Assembly: GCA_045660265.1 (NCBI GenBank)
Contig: JAZRDM010000005.1
Span: 1 to 64,000, forward strand
DNA: 64,000 bases
Source: Scatosoma sp045660265
Lineage (GTDB): Bacteria; Bacillota; Clostridia; Christensenellales; Borkfalkiaceae
Reading direction: 5' to 3'
Part shown: piece by piece, positions 26,071 through 35,469 of the stretch
Layout of the letters: the number at the start of each line of letters is the position of its first letter
How positions within the stretch are numbered: position 1 is the stretch's first letter
Notes under the pieces: model-generated
Told to the model about the DNA's origin: nothing
Databases searched by the model: none
What the model saw: the letters and a program-made list of their open reading frames with translations, nothing else
Made by a program: the position numbers and the translations under genes

Positions 26071-29000
26071 TTTCACCCTCCTTATCCTCTTTTTCTTCTA
26101 AGTTTTCTTCAGGTTTTTTTCCGCTGTTTTGTACAAATACTTCTTTTAAGCTCAAGCCTTTCACCTTTAAGAAGATGAATCCGCCAGCTGCTGCAAGCAC
26201 CACCGCAGCGCCTACGCAAATGCCGATAATTGCGCCTGCGTCAAGCGTTTCAGGTTGTTCCGTCGTTCCGCCTACGCTATCCGACGAACCGCTTTGCGTA
26301 TCGCTTACGTTATCCGACGAGCTGTCCGAAGACGTATTAGACGAATCATCGATATCAGGCGTAACGGGCTTCGCTTGTACCGTAATGGTGATACGCGCCG
26401 TTTTGCCGCTTTCCGTATGCGTTGCAACTACGTACTTATCGCCCGATTTTAACGCATATTCGCTGATGGGATTGCCTTCTCTGCTTGCAAACGTAAATTG
26501 CGAAAGATCTGCGGTTTCCGTCGAGCCGTCTTTGTAGACAATCGTAAGTTTCATACCCGTGGGATCGAACGTGTCGCCTACGTAATACGTTGCTTTATAG
26601 CTCGTTGAATCAAAGGTGATTTTATCAACCGCTACCGTAAGCCCAAATGCGTTTTTCACTGCTTTGAGCGCTGTTTCAACGGCTACAAGCTTTTCTGCGT
26701 TGTCCGTGCCGATAAACGCTTTTTGCGTTTCGTCTTTTACGTTATTGAAATACGTACGCGCCAACATTACTTTATCCGAAAGCGCGATAACCTCTTCCTT
26801 CGTCGTGTTCGACGTCGTGATTGCGGAAATTTCAGCCGCCGTAGGCAATGCTTCAATCATTTCCTTTGCTTCACGCGTGTAATCTTCCATAGCAACTTCC
26901 GTTGTATTTCTTACGCCGAAGTATTGTCTGTATACATAGTTATCGTATCCCTTTGCATTTACGGGATAGTTAAGGATAAGCTTACTTGTCGTTTGTTTAT
27001 AATTTTCGCTGTTATGAGGATATCCAGACAACGTGGGATCACGATAATCTGCGATAGCGTCATTAAAGTTACGGTAATACATACCTTTGTAAATACCGCC
27101 GATATCGTCAATTTCGTCTGCTACGCTCTTAACGAATACCGATTCAAGCCAAGGCGCTTGCATACTGTTGAGCGTGTATTCCTTGATACCGCTGTAGAAG
27201 AATGCCGCGTCGCCGATGGTGTTTACGCTGTAAGGCAATTCTATCTTAGAAAGCGCGCCGTTCTTTAAGCCGTTGAACGCGTACGCCTTGATAGAAAGCG
27301 TGCCGTCGATTGCTTTATAGGCTTTGTTTACGCCTACTTTTGCGCTGGGATATGCAACAAGCTCGTATTCGTTTTCCGAATAAACGATAGCGCCGTTGTC
27401 TTCCGAAAGCACGAAGTAGCGATACAATACGTCTTCTACTGCGATAAACGCTACGTTTTGCGCATCTACCGTGAATTTCGTCAAGTTCTTCGCGCTTGCA
27501 AACGCTGCTTGACCGATTTCCTTGGTTGCCGCGCCGATTGCAATTTCACTTGCGCTGTTGCCGTAGAAAGCAAATTTGCCTATCTTTTCCGCTACGGGAG
27601 CACTAACCGACGTTGCAGACGAGCCGCCGTTATCCACCGCGAAGGCATAGTCGCCTACGTACGTTGCATTCGTCAAGTTAATAGACGAAAGCGAGTTGCA
27701 GTTATAGAACGCTCTGTTGCCAACATAGGTTAAGTTGCTTACGTCAAGCGTTAAGTTTTTACACTTTTCAAACGCTGCCAAACCAACGTAGGTTACGTTG
27801 GGCATAATTACTTCTTGCAAAGAAGTACAGCCACTGAACACACCTTGCGAAATTTCGTATTCGCCATAGCCGTTATTAGCCGCTTCGGTGCCGATATACC
27901 CTTCAAAGAAGTAGTAGTAACCGTCTTCGATTTTCGTCGTCGAAGAACCGAGCGTTACGCTTTCAACGGAAGTGTTGTTCATAAACGTGAGCGTACCAGC
28001 CGTCGTTGCGTCGCTGTCAAAGACAACCGTCTTTAATTTGCTTGCACCGACAAAGGTTTGCGAGCCAAGCGACGTAACTGCGGGCATTGTTACCTGCGTC
28101 AAGTTTGTACAACGAGCAAACGTTTGATTACCCATCGTCGTGATTTGAGCGGGTAAGGTTACCTGCGTCAAGTTTGTACAATTTGCAAATACGCTGTTGC
28201 CAAGCGTGTTTATAAGCGTGTTATCTTCAAACGATACGCTGGAAATTTTACTTCCTGCAAATGCGTTATCGCCTATCGTTGTTACGGATGCGGGAATGGT
28301 AATGCTTGTTAAACCGCTATTTGCAAAGGTATATGCTTTGATTTCGTTGAACGTTCTTCCGCCGAAATCGATTTCCGTCAAGCTTGCGCCGTTAAATGCG
28401 CCTTCGCCGATTTCAATCGCACCGCCGTTTTCAAACGTTACTTTGTTAAATTTGCTGTTTGCAAATGCGTAGGCAAAAATTTCTTCTATGCTGTTTGCAA
28501 TGGTAAATTCGCCTTCGCCTGCGTCCTTCGTAACAAGCAACAGCTTGCTGCCGTCTGCATTGTAAAGCACGCCGTTTACCATTTGATAGTTGCTAAGACC
28601 TTCTACGTCTACGGACACGCCGTTAAATGCGAAGCCGAGCATATTCAGCTTATCAAATTCAAACGAATCGGAAAGTTTTACGCTTTGTACAGCCGTACCG
28701 CTTAAAATGTTCGAGCCTACCGTCTTTAAGCCGTTGGGAATGACAAACGAGGTGATTGCCGTATTTGCAAACGCGTTGTTGCCGATCGAACGAATGGTTG
28801 CGTTGCCAAAGCTTACGCTTGCAAGATTTCTACAGCCCGAGAATGCGTTATCGCCGATATCAAATAACAATTCGCTGTTGCCGTCTGCGTTAAAGCTTAT
28901 GCTTTCTAAGCCAGAAAGGTTTGCAAACGCTCTCGCGCCGATTTTCGGCGTTTTAATTTCAATCGTTTTAATTTTGTTGCAGCCTTCAAACATTCTTTCG

Positions 29001-32000
29001 CCGATTGCCGTGAATTTACCCGTCGTAACCGTCGTTAAGTTTGTACAGCCTTTAAATACGCTTCTGCCGCTCATGTGCAAGCCTTCAAGGTTTGCTTCCG
29101 TCAACGACGTACAGCCTTGGAACGCGTAATCGTGCATTGTGCCGATTTTGTTCATTTCCTTAATTTCGGAAAGCGACGTACAGCCTGCGAAACATTCTTT
29201 ACCAACCGTAAACGTCTTCACGTTTCTCAAGTCGATAAACTCAAGGTTGGTACAGCCATAGAAGACAATGTCGTTCATAAGCGACAATTCGCAGTCGTCA
29301 ACTGCCGTTTCGTTTACCGAATCAAAATAGATACCCTTGAGTGCCGTACAATTGTAGAACGCTGCTTGATAAATTTGCGAAAGTTTCTTGGGCATTAAGA
29401 TGTATTCGATATTATCGTTATCCTTAAATGCCTCTTCGCCGATATTCATTACGTTAAGCTCGTTGGGGATAATCAATAATTTTTGACCGCCCTCTACAAC
29501 GGACTTACAGTTGGGACACTTATTTCTAGTGTTTGTAGGGTCATCTGCTGCGCTGACAAGCTCGTCATACATAACCGCTTCGTCGCAACCCTTACAAATT
29601 TCACCGTTGTAACCCACGCCGTTATAATCGGTAAGCGTGTAGTTGCTTACGGTAAATTCGTCTTGTACGTCGAAGAATACCGACGTCGAAACAGCCATAC
29701 CGCTTACGCTTGCCGTAACGCTTGCCACGCCTTCTTTCAATATACGGACTTTGCCAGTATTATCGATTTCAACAACCGAATCAGAGCTGGTCGACCAGTT
29801 GATTTGTAAATCTTTTACAGGGTAATACCAAGGCTCAGGAATAATTTCCAAAGTAAATTCTTGGCCAGCGTTTACACTTACCACGCCTTGCGCCTTTTGC
29901 AATGCGCGGGTATGCGTTTCTACCAAGCCGAAGGAAATGCCCGTCAATTTCAAAGGCTTCACTTCTTCCGTAACGTGAACCTTAATATTTCTAACTACGC
30001 CCTTGCCGTTGGAAACGGATACGGTTGCGCCACCTTTCGGCGTTTTTCTCAAACCAACGATTTCGCCGTCCTTTACTGCAACGAATGCATTGGACGTTGT
30101 ATTCCAAATAAAGTTCGCGGGTACTTGCTTAACGTCATCCCTAAATTTCACCTTGTGCGCTTCGTTGATAGCAATGGTAATTTCGCTTTCGTCTTCTGCT
30201 AATTCAAACGTATCAGGTAAAGCTACGCTTTGGAGTTCTTCGTAATCAAGCATATATACGCAGTTATTAAGCGCATAGTCGTCAAGCTGTACGTACAACT
30301 CGCCCTTATATTTATCGTAAAGATCGGTAATATCCAAAGAAACCTTGGAAAGCCCATTTCTTACCGGCTTGCGTACAGGTTCGATATATTCTGTTGCTAA
30401 AACGAGGATATCGTCGCCCGTTACCTTATCTTGATCAAGATAGCAAAGCATTACCGATTGAGGATAATGGTTATCATAAATTTCTAAATCGAGGTAAATT
30501 TGGTTCTTTTCAACGTTATTTACCTTCGTCGTTTGGTAACGTACGCTAGCCTTTTCCAAAATAGGCGCGTCATAGTCAACCGTGAAGGAGAATTCGAATT
30601 TATTGTCTTCCTTCAATACGTCTTGATCGCCATACGCCAAATAGAAGTCGAATTCCATAGTGTATTGACCGTTTTGAGCCAAACCAAATTCGTTGGGGAA
30701 GATGTTTAACTCGACGTTTGCAGGTCTGCTTCCGCCACCGCCAGAATACGCCTTACCTACTCTGTGAATGGTATCCGTTAAGATGAGTTCACCCGTTTCG
30801 GTGTTGTACATTCTGTAATCTACACGGCTAGCGTTTCTAAGCAAGCCCGTGTAAACGGCTTTAATACTCGTCGAGGTCATGTAGTTGCCGACGCCGTTCG
30901 TTGAAACGTAATCGTTATATCTGGAAACGGACGCGTATTCTTCTTTTGCGTACATGGGATCTGCGTCTTCGGGTAACAAGTACACGTAACCGCCCATGGG
31001 CAATACGTACGTTTCGTTATAGTACGCCGTGAAAGGTTGGGTTGCGTAAACGCTCGCTTGAGGTTTTTCTTCGTCGGGAATGGACGTATCTTGTTCCTTT
31101 TCCGCAAGTTCGTATGCCGACCAGTCGAGCATCGTACCGTCCGTCCAGTCGCCAAGGAAGCTAAGGAAAGGCAACGTCAAATCGCTTTGCGTCTCGTTCG
31201 TAAGTTGGATAAACCCTTCTACGTACATACCGTTTCTAAAGCTGTTTTTAATGTATTTAATTTCTTCTGCAGAAAGAGAAATTTCTACTTCTACCACTAC
31301 TTCACTGTTTGCAGGAACAACAATCTTATCCCCTGCAACTGCTTGACCGCCCACTTTCCAACTAGGAGCAAGGTCATCTAAGATGCATGCTTGTTCGGCT
31401 ACGGCAAGACCGTCGCTTGCTACCGATTCGGTCATTACGATAGAATTCATACCGAAAGACAACTCGCTTGCGCCGAAGTTTCTTATGTTGAAGGAAATCG
31501 TTTGCTTGAAATCGCCGTCCTTTGCATTGTTATGATCGTACGAACTGCCCAATGCAGGCGTGTCGCCAAGCTCTACCTTCGGACGATAGTCGTTATCAGC
31601 GTTGTTCGTATAGATATACGCTTGCGTTCTGCTGCCATCCGTCGCTAAAATATGGTCTAAGCTTGCCAACCCTGCGCCTTGCTTACGGGGAGAATATGCC
31701 AAACCGTCTTGGTCAACGGCAATCGTTGCCGTACTCATGGTCAGCTGGTTCACGAGACGGTTGATTGCAACCGATTCGCTTACGTTATACACTTCCATAA
31801 CGCGTTGTACTTCCGCCGACATTTCTTGCTTGATGTAGCTTCTAACGAGCGTTGCAAAACCTGCCATGTTCGGCGAAGCCATACTCGTACCGCTTTGTTC
31901 GCCGTAACCGCCGGGAACGGTGGACGTGATTTCGCCGCCGTGCGCCGTGATTTCAGGCTTTAATTTTAAGTCGGGCGTGGGCCCCCACGAAGAGAATTCG

Positions 32001-33868
32001 CTCATGAAAGGCCCAGCCGCATATTCGTCGATATTAACGGTGAACTTGCCCGTTAAGCCGTTTCCAGCCTTTGCAGCTGCTACCATTGCTTCGCCCGCTT
32101 TCATATTGATGGAAATTGCGGGAATGCGCTTACTTTCTTCAATTTCGCCAAGCATCATTCGGATAACGCCAGGCACGTTATTATATACGATAATTGCCGC
32201 AGCGCCCATTGCACGCGCCGTTTCTACTTTTTCTTGGAAGGTCGTGTCGCCACGCGATACTAACGCAACGTTCCCCTTTAACGCCTTTATTACCGCATCA
32301 CTGTAGTCTGCACGGCGGCCTACGTTGGGGACAACAACGTAAGTGAATTCACCCGTCGTTCTGCCTTCGCCTAAAAGTTCTTTCGCAAAATCGAAAGGAT
32401 TGCTGTTTTCGTCGTTTGCTTCTTCAAAGAATACCGCTTTTTCGTGTTCTGCATCGCCTTTGTTTGCAAGCACGTACGGAGATTTCTTACCGCTGATACT
32501 TGCTACGGAAAGTGCCGAAGAGTACGTACTGGGCGAACCTACGGTTGCAGAGTCGGGGTTGGAAACAAGGTTGGTACCGAACGCGCCGCCGTATGCAGAC
32601 GAGTAGTCGTTACTTGCAGCAGCAATCAACGAAATACCCGCCGTTTGAATGCTGTTGTAAACCTTTTCCATGTAGTCGCCTTCTTCGTCGCCTACCGTGT
32701 GAGAGAAGCCTGCCGTCGTACCCAAACTCATGTTGATAACGTCAACGCCGAGCAATACGCAGTCTTCAAGTGCAGCCAAAATATCTTCGCTGACTGCACC
32801 GCCGATATCTTTACTGTCTAAATCGTCCGTGAATACTTTACAAATAACGAGCTGTGCATCAGGCGCAACACCGACGAACGTTTCGTCGATATGGTTACCA
32901 TCCTTATCCGTATAACCGTTTTCGTCGTAACCCGCAACGATACCTGCTACGTGCGTACCGTGGTTGGAGTAAGAGGGATATACGTCTGCGTCTTTATCCG
33001 CATAGTCGTATGCGAAAGGCACTTTCGCGCTAACGTATAATTCTGCCGCAGACGAGGTTTTTTCCGCTGCAAAATCGCCCGTTTTAAGCAACTCTTCAAT
33101 GCTGCTTTCCGTCCACATGCCTTCCCACGTGCCTTCCGACATAAAGCGTTGGTAAGCGTCGTGCGTGTAGTCTAACCCGGTATCGAGAATAGCCACTTTC
33201 ATGCCTTTGCCCGAGTAGGTTGCCGCATATGCCGACGAATCGTAAATACCCGTTTTATAAACGTTGGTTTTATTGGTAATATCCGAAGCGCTAGCACCCG
33301 AAAGTCCCGTAACACCCGTTTCCGAGGACGAGGGATATAAGTACGTGTTGGAAACAACTACGCTTTCAACACCGCTCATTTCTTGAATGGTAGAAACGTA
33401 TTTGGTATTGATTTCGATTGCTACTGCATTATCAATTGCGCTGTATGTATCTGCAAGCGTATAGCTGATACCCTTTTGAGAAAGCTTGCTTAAGAAGGCG
33501 CTTTGTTGTTTCGCAATCGCTTGCTTTGCCATTTCGCCAGACCACGATTCTGAGAACGAAGAAACGTCTTCGCCGTTCGCTTTTGCAAGCAACGACTGTT
33601 CGTCTAAGCTGACGATAACCGTCTTCTTCTCGTACGTTGCCGTCTTCTCCGTTTCTAATACGGACGTATTAAAATTCGCTTCACGAATCGCAGACGTGTT
33701 GTATTGCCCCGTAACGTTCGTGATCGTCATTTGACTTTCGGACGTTGATGCAACGCTATCGCCTGTGGGTTGTTCCGCCTGTAATCTTATGTTTTGCTCG
33801 ATTGCTAACGACGAAACCATCATAGCTGACATAGCTAAACATAAAACTCGCTGTAAGCTCTTTTTCAT
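26063..33868 (-). CDS. Giant cell-surface subtilisin-like (S8) protease with BspA-type leucine-rich repeats
   Basis: A 2601-residue multidomain protease. Signal peptide; inhibitor-I9-like propeptide (about 80-180); S8 catalytic domain with triad D229 (AILDTGLD), H303 (NHGTHVAG), S662 (GTSMASP) and oxyanion N420. A PA domain is inserted at about 460-610. An Fn3/Ig-like region follows to about 1400, then two Cys pairs (CKGC and CPNC), BspA-type LRR_5 repeats over roughly 1450-2250, and a Big_3-like domain. A C-terminal membrane span (AIIGICVGAAVVLAAAGGF) leads into a charged tail. All catalytic residues are present. It is first in an operon with an oligopeptide importer, so it probably cuts proteins at the surface for uptake. 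RBS GGGAGG. Confidence 0.92.
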   Translation of the reverse strand: MKKSLQRVLCLAMSAMMVSSLAIEQNIRLQAEQPTGDSVASTSESQMTITNVTGQYNTSAIREANFNTSVLETEKTATYEKKTVIVSLDEQSLLAKANGEDVSSFSESWSGEMAKQAIAKQQSAFLSKLSQKGISYTLADTYSAIDNAVAIEINTKYVSTIQEMSGVESVVVSNTYLYPSSSETGVTGLSGASASDITNKTNVYKTGIYDSSAYAATYSGKGMKVAILDTGLDYTHDAYQRFMSEGTWEGMWTESSIEELLKTGDFAAEKTSSAAELYVSAKVPFAYDYADKDADVYPSYSNHGTHVAGIVAGYDENGYTDKDGNHIDETFVGVAPDAQLVICKVFTDDLDSKDIGGAVSEDILAALEDCVLLGVDVINMSLGTTAGFSHTVGDEEGDYMEKVYNSIQTAGISLIAAASNDYSSAYGGAFGTNLVSNPDSATVGSPSTYSSALSVASISGKKSPYVLANKGDAEHEKAVFFEEANDENSNPFDFAKELLGEGRTTGEFTYVVVPNVGRRADYSDAVIKALKGNVALVSRGDTTFQEKVETARAMGAAAIIVYNNVPGVIRMMLGEIEESKRIPAISINMKAGEAMVAAAKAGNGLTGKFTVNIDEYAAGPFMSEFSSWGPTPDLKLKPEITAHGGEITSTVPGGYGEQSGTSMASPNMAGFATLVRSYIKQEMSAEVQRVMEVYNVSESVAINRLVNQLTMSTATIAVDQDGLAYSPRKQGAGLASLDHILATDGSRTQAYIYTNNADNDYRPKVELGDTPALGSSYDHNNAKDGDFKQTISFNIRNFGASELSFGMNSIVMTESVASDGLAVAEQACILDDLAPSWKVGGQAVAGDKIVVPANSEVVVEVEISLSAEEIKYIKNSFRNGMYVEGFIQLTNETQSDLTLPFLSFLGDWTDGTMLDWSAYELAEKEQDTSIPDEEKPQASVYATQPFTAYYNETYVLPMGGYVYLLPEDADPMYAKEEYASVSRYNDYVSTNGVGNYMTSTSIKAVYTGLLRNASRVDYRMYNTETGELILTDTIHRVGKAYSGGGGSRPANVELNIFPNEFGLAQNGQYTMEFDFYLAYGDQDVLKEDNKFEFSFTVDYDAPILEKASVRYQTTKVNNVEKNQIYLDLEIYDNHYPQSVMLCYLDQDKVTGDDILVLATEYIEPVRKPVRNGLSKVSLDITDLYDKYKGELYVQLDDYALNNCVYMLDYEELQSVALPDTFELAEDESEITIAINEAHKVKFRDDVKQVPANFIWNTTSNAFVAVKDGEIVGLRKTPKGGATVSVSNGKGVVRNIKVHVTEEVKPLKLTGISFGLVETHTRALQKAQGVVSVNAGQEFTLEIIPEPWYYPVKDLQINWSTSSDSVVEIDNTGKVRILKEGVASVTASVSGMAVSTSVFFDVQDEFTVSNYTLTDYNGVGYNGEICKGCDEAVMYDELVSAADDPTNTRNKCPNCKSVVEGGQKLLIIPNELNVMNIGEEAFKDNDNIEYILMPKKLSQIYQAAFYNCTALKGIYFDSVNETAVDDCELSLMNDIVFYGCTNLEFIDLRNVKTFTVGKECFAGCTSLSEIKEMNKIGTMHDYAFQGCTSLTEANLEGLHMSGRSVFKGCTNLTTVTTGKFTAIGERMFEGCNKIKTIEIKTPKIGARAFANLSGLESISFNADGNSELLFDIGDNAFSGCRNLASVSFGNATIRSIGNNAFANTAITSFVIPNGLKTVGSNILSGTAVQSVKLSDSFEFDKLNMLGFAFNGVSVDVEGLSNYQMVNGVLYNADGSKLLLVTKDAGEGEFTIANSIEEIFAYAFANSKFNKVTFENGGAIEIGEGAFNGASLTEIDFGGRTFNEIKAYTFANSGLTSITIPASVTTIGDNAFAGSKISSVSFEDNTLINTLGNSVFANCTNLTQVTLPAQITTMGNQTFARCTNLTQVTMPAVTSLGSQTFVGASKLKTVVFDSDATTAGTLTFMNNTSVESVTLGSSTTKIEDGYYYFFEGYIGTEAANNGYGEYEISQGVFSGCTSLQEVIMPNVTYVGLAAFEKCKNLTLDVSNLTYVGNRAFYNCNSLSSINLTNATYVGDYAFAVDNGGSSATSVSAPVAEKIGKFAFYGNSASEIAIGAATKEIGQAAFASAKNLTKFTVDAQNVAFIAVEDVLYRYFVLSEDNGAIVYSENEYELVAYPSAKVGVNKAYKAIDGTLSIKAYAFNGLKNGALSKIELPYSVNTIGDAAFFYSGIKEYTLNSMQAPWLESVFVKSVADEIDDIGGIYKGMYYRNFNDAIADYRDPTLSGYPHNSENYKQTTSKLILNYPVNAKGYDNYVYRQYFGVRNTTEVAMEDYTREAKEMIEALPTAAEISAITTSNTTKEEVIALSDKVMLARTYFNNVKDETQKAFIGTDNAEKLVAVETALKAVKNAFGLTVAVDKITFDSTSYKATYYVGDTFDPTGMKLTIVYKDGSTETADLSQFTFASREGNPISEYALKSGDKYVVATHTESGKTARITITVQAKPVTPDIDDSSNTSSDSSSDNVSDTQSGSSDSVGGTTEQPETLDAGAIIGICVGAAVVLAAAGGFIFLKVKGLSLKEVFVQNSGKKPEENLEEKEDKEGENE

Positions 33869-34030
33869 AAAACCTCCCGCCTTAAAAATAAGGCAAAATC
33901 TGCCTAATAATATATAATGTAATGAAAATTTGGTTTTTTTTGGACAATTTAGGGTATTTTTCTCTTAATTTTGAAGTAGAAAAAAACCCATTAGGGCATA
34001 ATACCCACGCTATCATCCCATTTTAATATT
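33869..34030 (-). promoter_or_regulatory. Structured leader of the subtilisin-Opp operon
   Basis: A leader of about 160 nt with overlapping inverted repeats. Next to the RBS, GCCTTA/TAAGGC (33879-33894) shares bases 33891-33894 with AGGCA/TGCCT (33891-33905), so the two hairpins exclude each other. Further upstream, GGGTATT (34000-34006 on plus as AATACCC) can pair with AATACCC (33952-33958), or locally with TGCCC before a CCC-TAAT-GGG-T7 stretch. This could regulate translation or termination, but the individual stems are short. Confidence 0.4.
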
Positions 34031-34033
34031 CTT

Positions 34034-34062
34034 ATTGTATACCTATTTTCATTTTTTGTCAA
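34034..34062 (-). promoter_or_regulatory. Sigma-A promoter of the subtilisin-Opp operon
   Basis: Minus strand: TTGACA (34057-34062), 17-bp spacer, TACAAT (34034-34039), giving a long leader of about 160 nt before the ATG at 33868. Confidence 0.8.
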
Positions 34063-34380
34063 CATTTTTTTGCCTTGAAAATACATTTTTCACATTTTTA
34101 GCAATCTATTTTTCGAATAGCAACCTTTTCTATAAACAATTTTCATCTTAAAATATGAATTTTTTACCCTTTTTTAGCCGTTTTAGGCCCTTTTTTATCT
34201 TTTTATTGATGTATAAATATTTATTTTTCGTGAATAAATGTATAAAATCGATTATTCGAATACTAAAAACCATACTCCTTCCATAAAAACGGAAAGGCGA
34301 CATACCCATCATCCCAAACGTTTTCTTTGTAAGACTGTCTCATTTGCGCATTTGTAAATTTGCACACTCAAACGCGGATA
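34063..34380. other. AT-rich intergenic stretch without a convincing gene
   Basis: This stretch is markedly richer in A and T than its surroundings. A 41-codon frame on the minus strand (34148-34273) has its Shine-Dalgarno-like GGAAGGAG only one base from the ATG, and unusually AT-rich codons, so I do not call it. Nothing else was recognised. Confidence 0.6.
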
Positions 34381-34405
34381 AAAGAAAAAATACGCCGTAA
34401 CGGCG
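34381..34405 (-). terminator. Terminator of the lipid kinase-pseudouridine synthase unit
   Basis: Minus strand: CGCCG/CGGCG (34393-34405, loop TTA) followed by TATTTTTTCTTT (34392 down to 34381), starting 19 bp after the pseudouridine synthase stop. Confidence 0.8.
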
Positions 34406-34423
34406 GATTTTTCGCTTTTTTTC

Positions 34424-35461
34424 TTAAAATAATTTCCTAAATACCGAAGGTACGGGCGCGGTGATTGTAATCAATTCTTTGCTGACAGGGTGAATAAACT
34501 CTAATTTAGAAGCGTGTAAGCCTAATCGCCCTAACGGATTTTGCGTAAATCCGTATTTTTCATCCCCTACTACCGCATGGCCCTGTGAATGTAATTGTAC
34601 GCGGATTTGATTTTTTCTGCCAGTATCAATTTTAACACGCAATAATGCGTATTTATCATTTTGCTCTACTACCGTATAATGCGTAATTGCCTTTTGCCCT
34701 GTCGGGTCTTGCGTGGCATATACTAAATTGTTGGCATTTTCTTTTAAATAAGATACTATCGTGCCTTCCTTTTTCTCGAAAACGCCTTCCGCGACAGCGT
34801 AATATTCGCGGGTTTGCACGTATTCATTCCATTTCATTTTTAACATAGAATGAATTTTAACGTCCTTTGCAAACAACAACACGCCCGACGTTTCCTTATC
34901 GATACGGTGCAAAATAAACGGGCGTAACGCTTTGCTTTGCGATTGTAAATACGACATTACGTAACCGAATGCGCATTCCGTTTCTTTATCGCTTTCTACC
35001 GAAAGCAACCCCACCGGTTTATCCACGGCAATAAATTCGTCTGTTTCAAAAATAATTTTCAGCTTAGGCGGGGCGGGACGAGCCTCGCGGGCTTGTCTGC
35101 CTATCAACTTTTTAGGTGCAGATGCCCCGTCAACGCTAGTTTTAGAAATTTTTACTTCGTCGTCTTTGGCAAGCACGAAATTATACTGCGTTACCACACT
35201 GCCGTTGACAAGAATTTGGCGTTTGGTCAATAAGGATTTTACGTTATTTCTGGACGTGTGGCATTTGCGGAGCAAAAATTCTAACAGCTCGTCGCTGTGG
35301 TTGACTTTATAGCTTGCCACATAGGAAGAATTTACACTTTTACTGCCCTTTGATTTTTGTTCAACGCGACCATGCCCGCTATGTTTATCATTTTTAGAAG
35401 AATTTACACTGCGTTTATTTAATTGTTCGTTTTTATTTCCAAAACGATTTTTTTCGCCCAT
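34424..35461 (-). CDS. RluA-family pseudouridine synthase
   Basis: A 345-residue enzyme converting uridine to pseudouridine in RNA, most likely 23S rRNA. A basic, Ser/Lys/Asn-rich N-terminus (about 1-50) is followed by an S4 RNA-binding domain (about 55-110) and the catalytic domain (about 135-345). The catalytic Asp is D188 in HRIDKETSGV, the RluA motif. It starts 8 bp after the lipid kinase gene and is followed by a terminator. The basic N-terminal extension is longer than usual. Which uridine it modifies cannot be told. Confidence 0.93.
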   Translation of the reverse strand: MGEKNRFGNKNEQLNKRSVNSSKNDKHSGHGRVEQKSKGSKSVNSSYVASYKVNHSDELLEFLLRKCHTSRNNVKSLLTKRQILVNGSVVTQYNFVLAKDDEVKISKTSVDGASAPKKLIGRQAREARPAPPKLKIIFETDEFIAVDKPVGLLSVESDKETECAFGYVMSYLQSQSKALRPFILHRIDKETSGVLLFAKDVKIHSMLKMKWNEYVQTREYYAVAEGVFEKKEGTIVSYLKENANNLVYATQDPTGQKAITHYTVVEQNDKYALLRVKIDTGRKNQIRVQLHSQGHAVVGDEKYGFTQNPLGRLGLHASKLEFIHPVSKELITITAPVPSVFRKLF

Positions 35462-35469
35462 ACCTTCTT

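Noticed and set aside
34148..34273. A 41-codon minus-strand frame in the AT-rich gap, with GGAAGGAG in front of the ATG.
   Set aside because: The Shine-Dalgarno-like sequence is only one base from the start codon, the codons are far more AT-rich than in the neighbouring genes, and the peptide is mostly Lys/Ile/Phe from low-complexity DNA.
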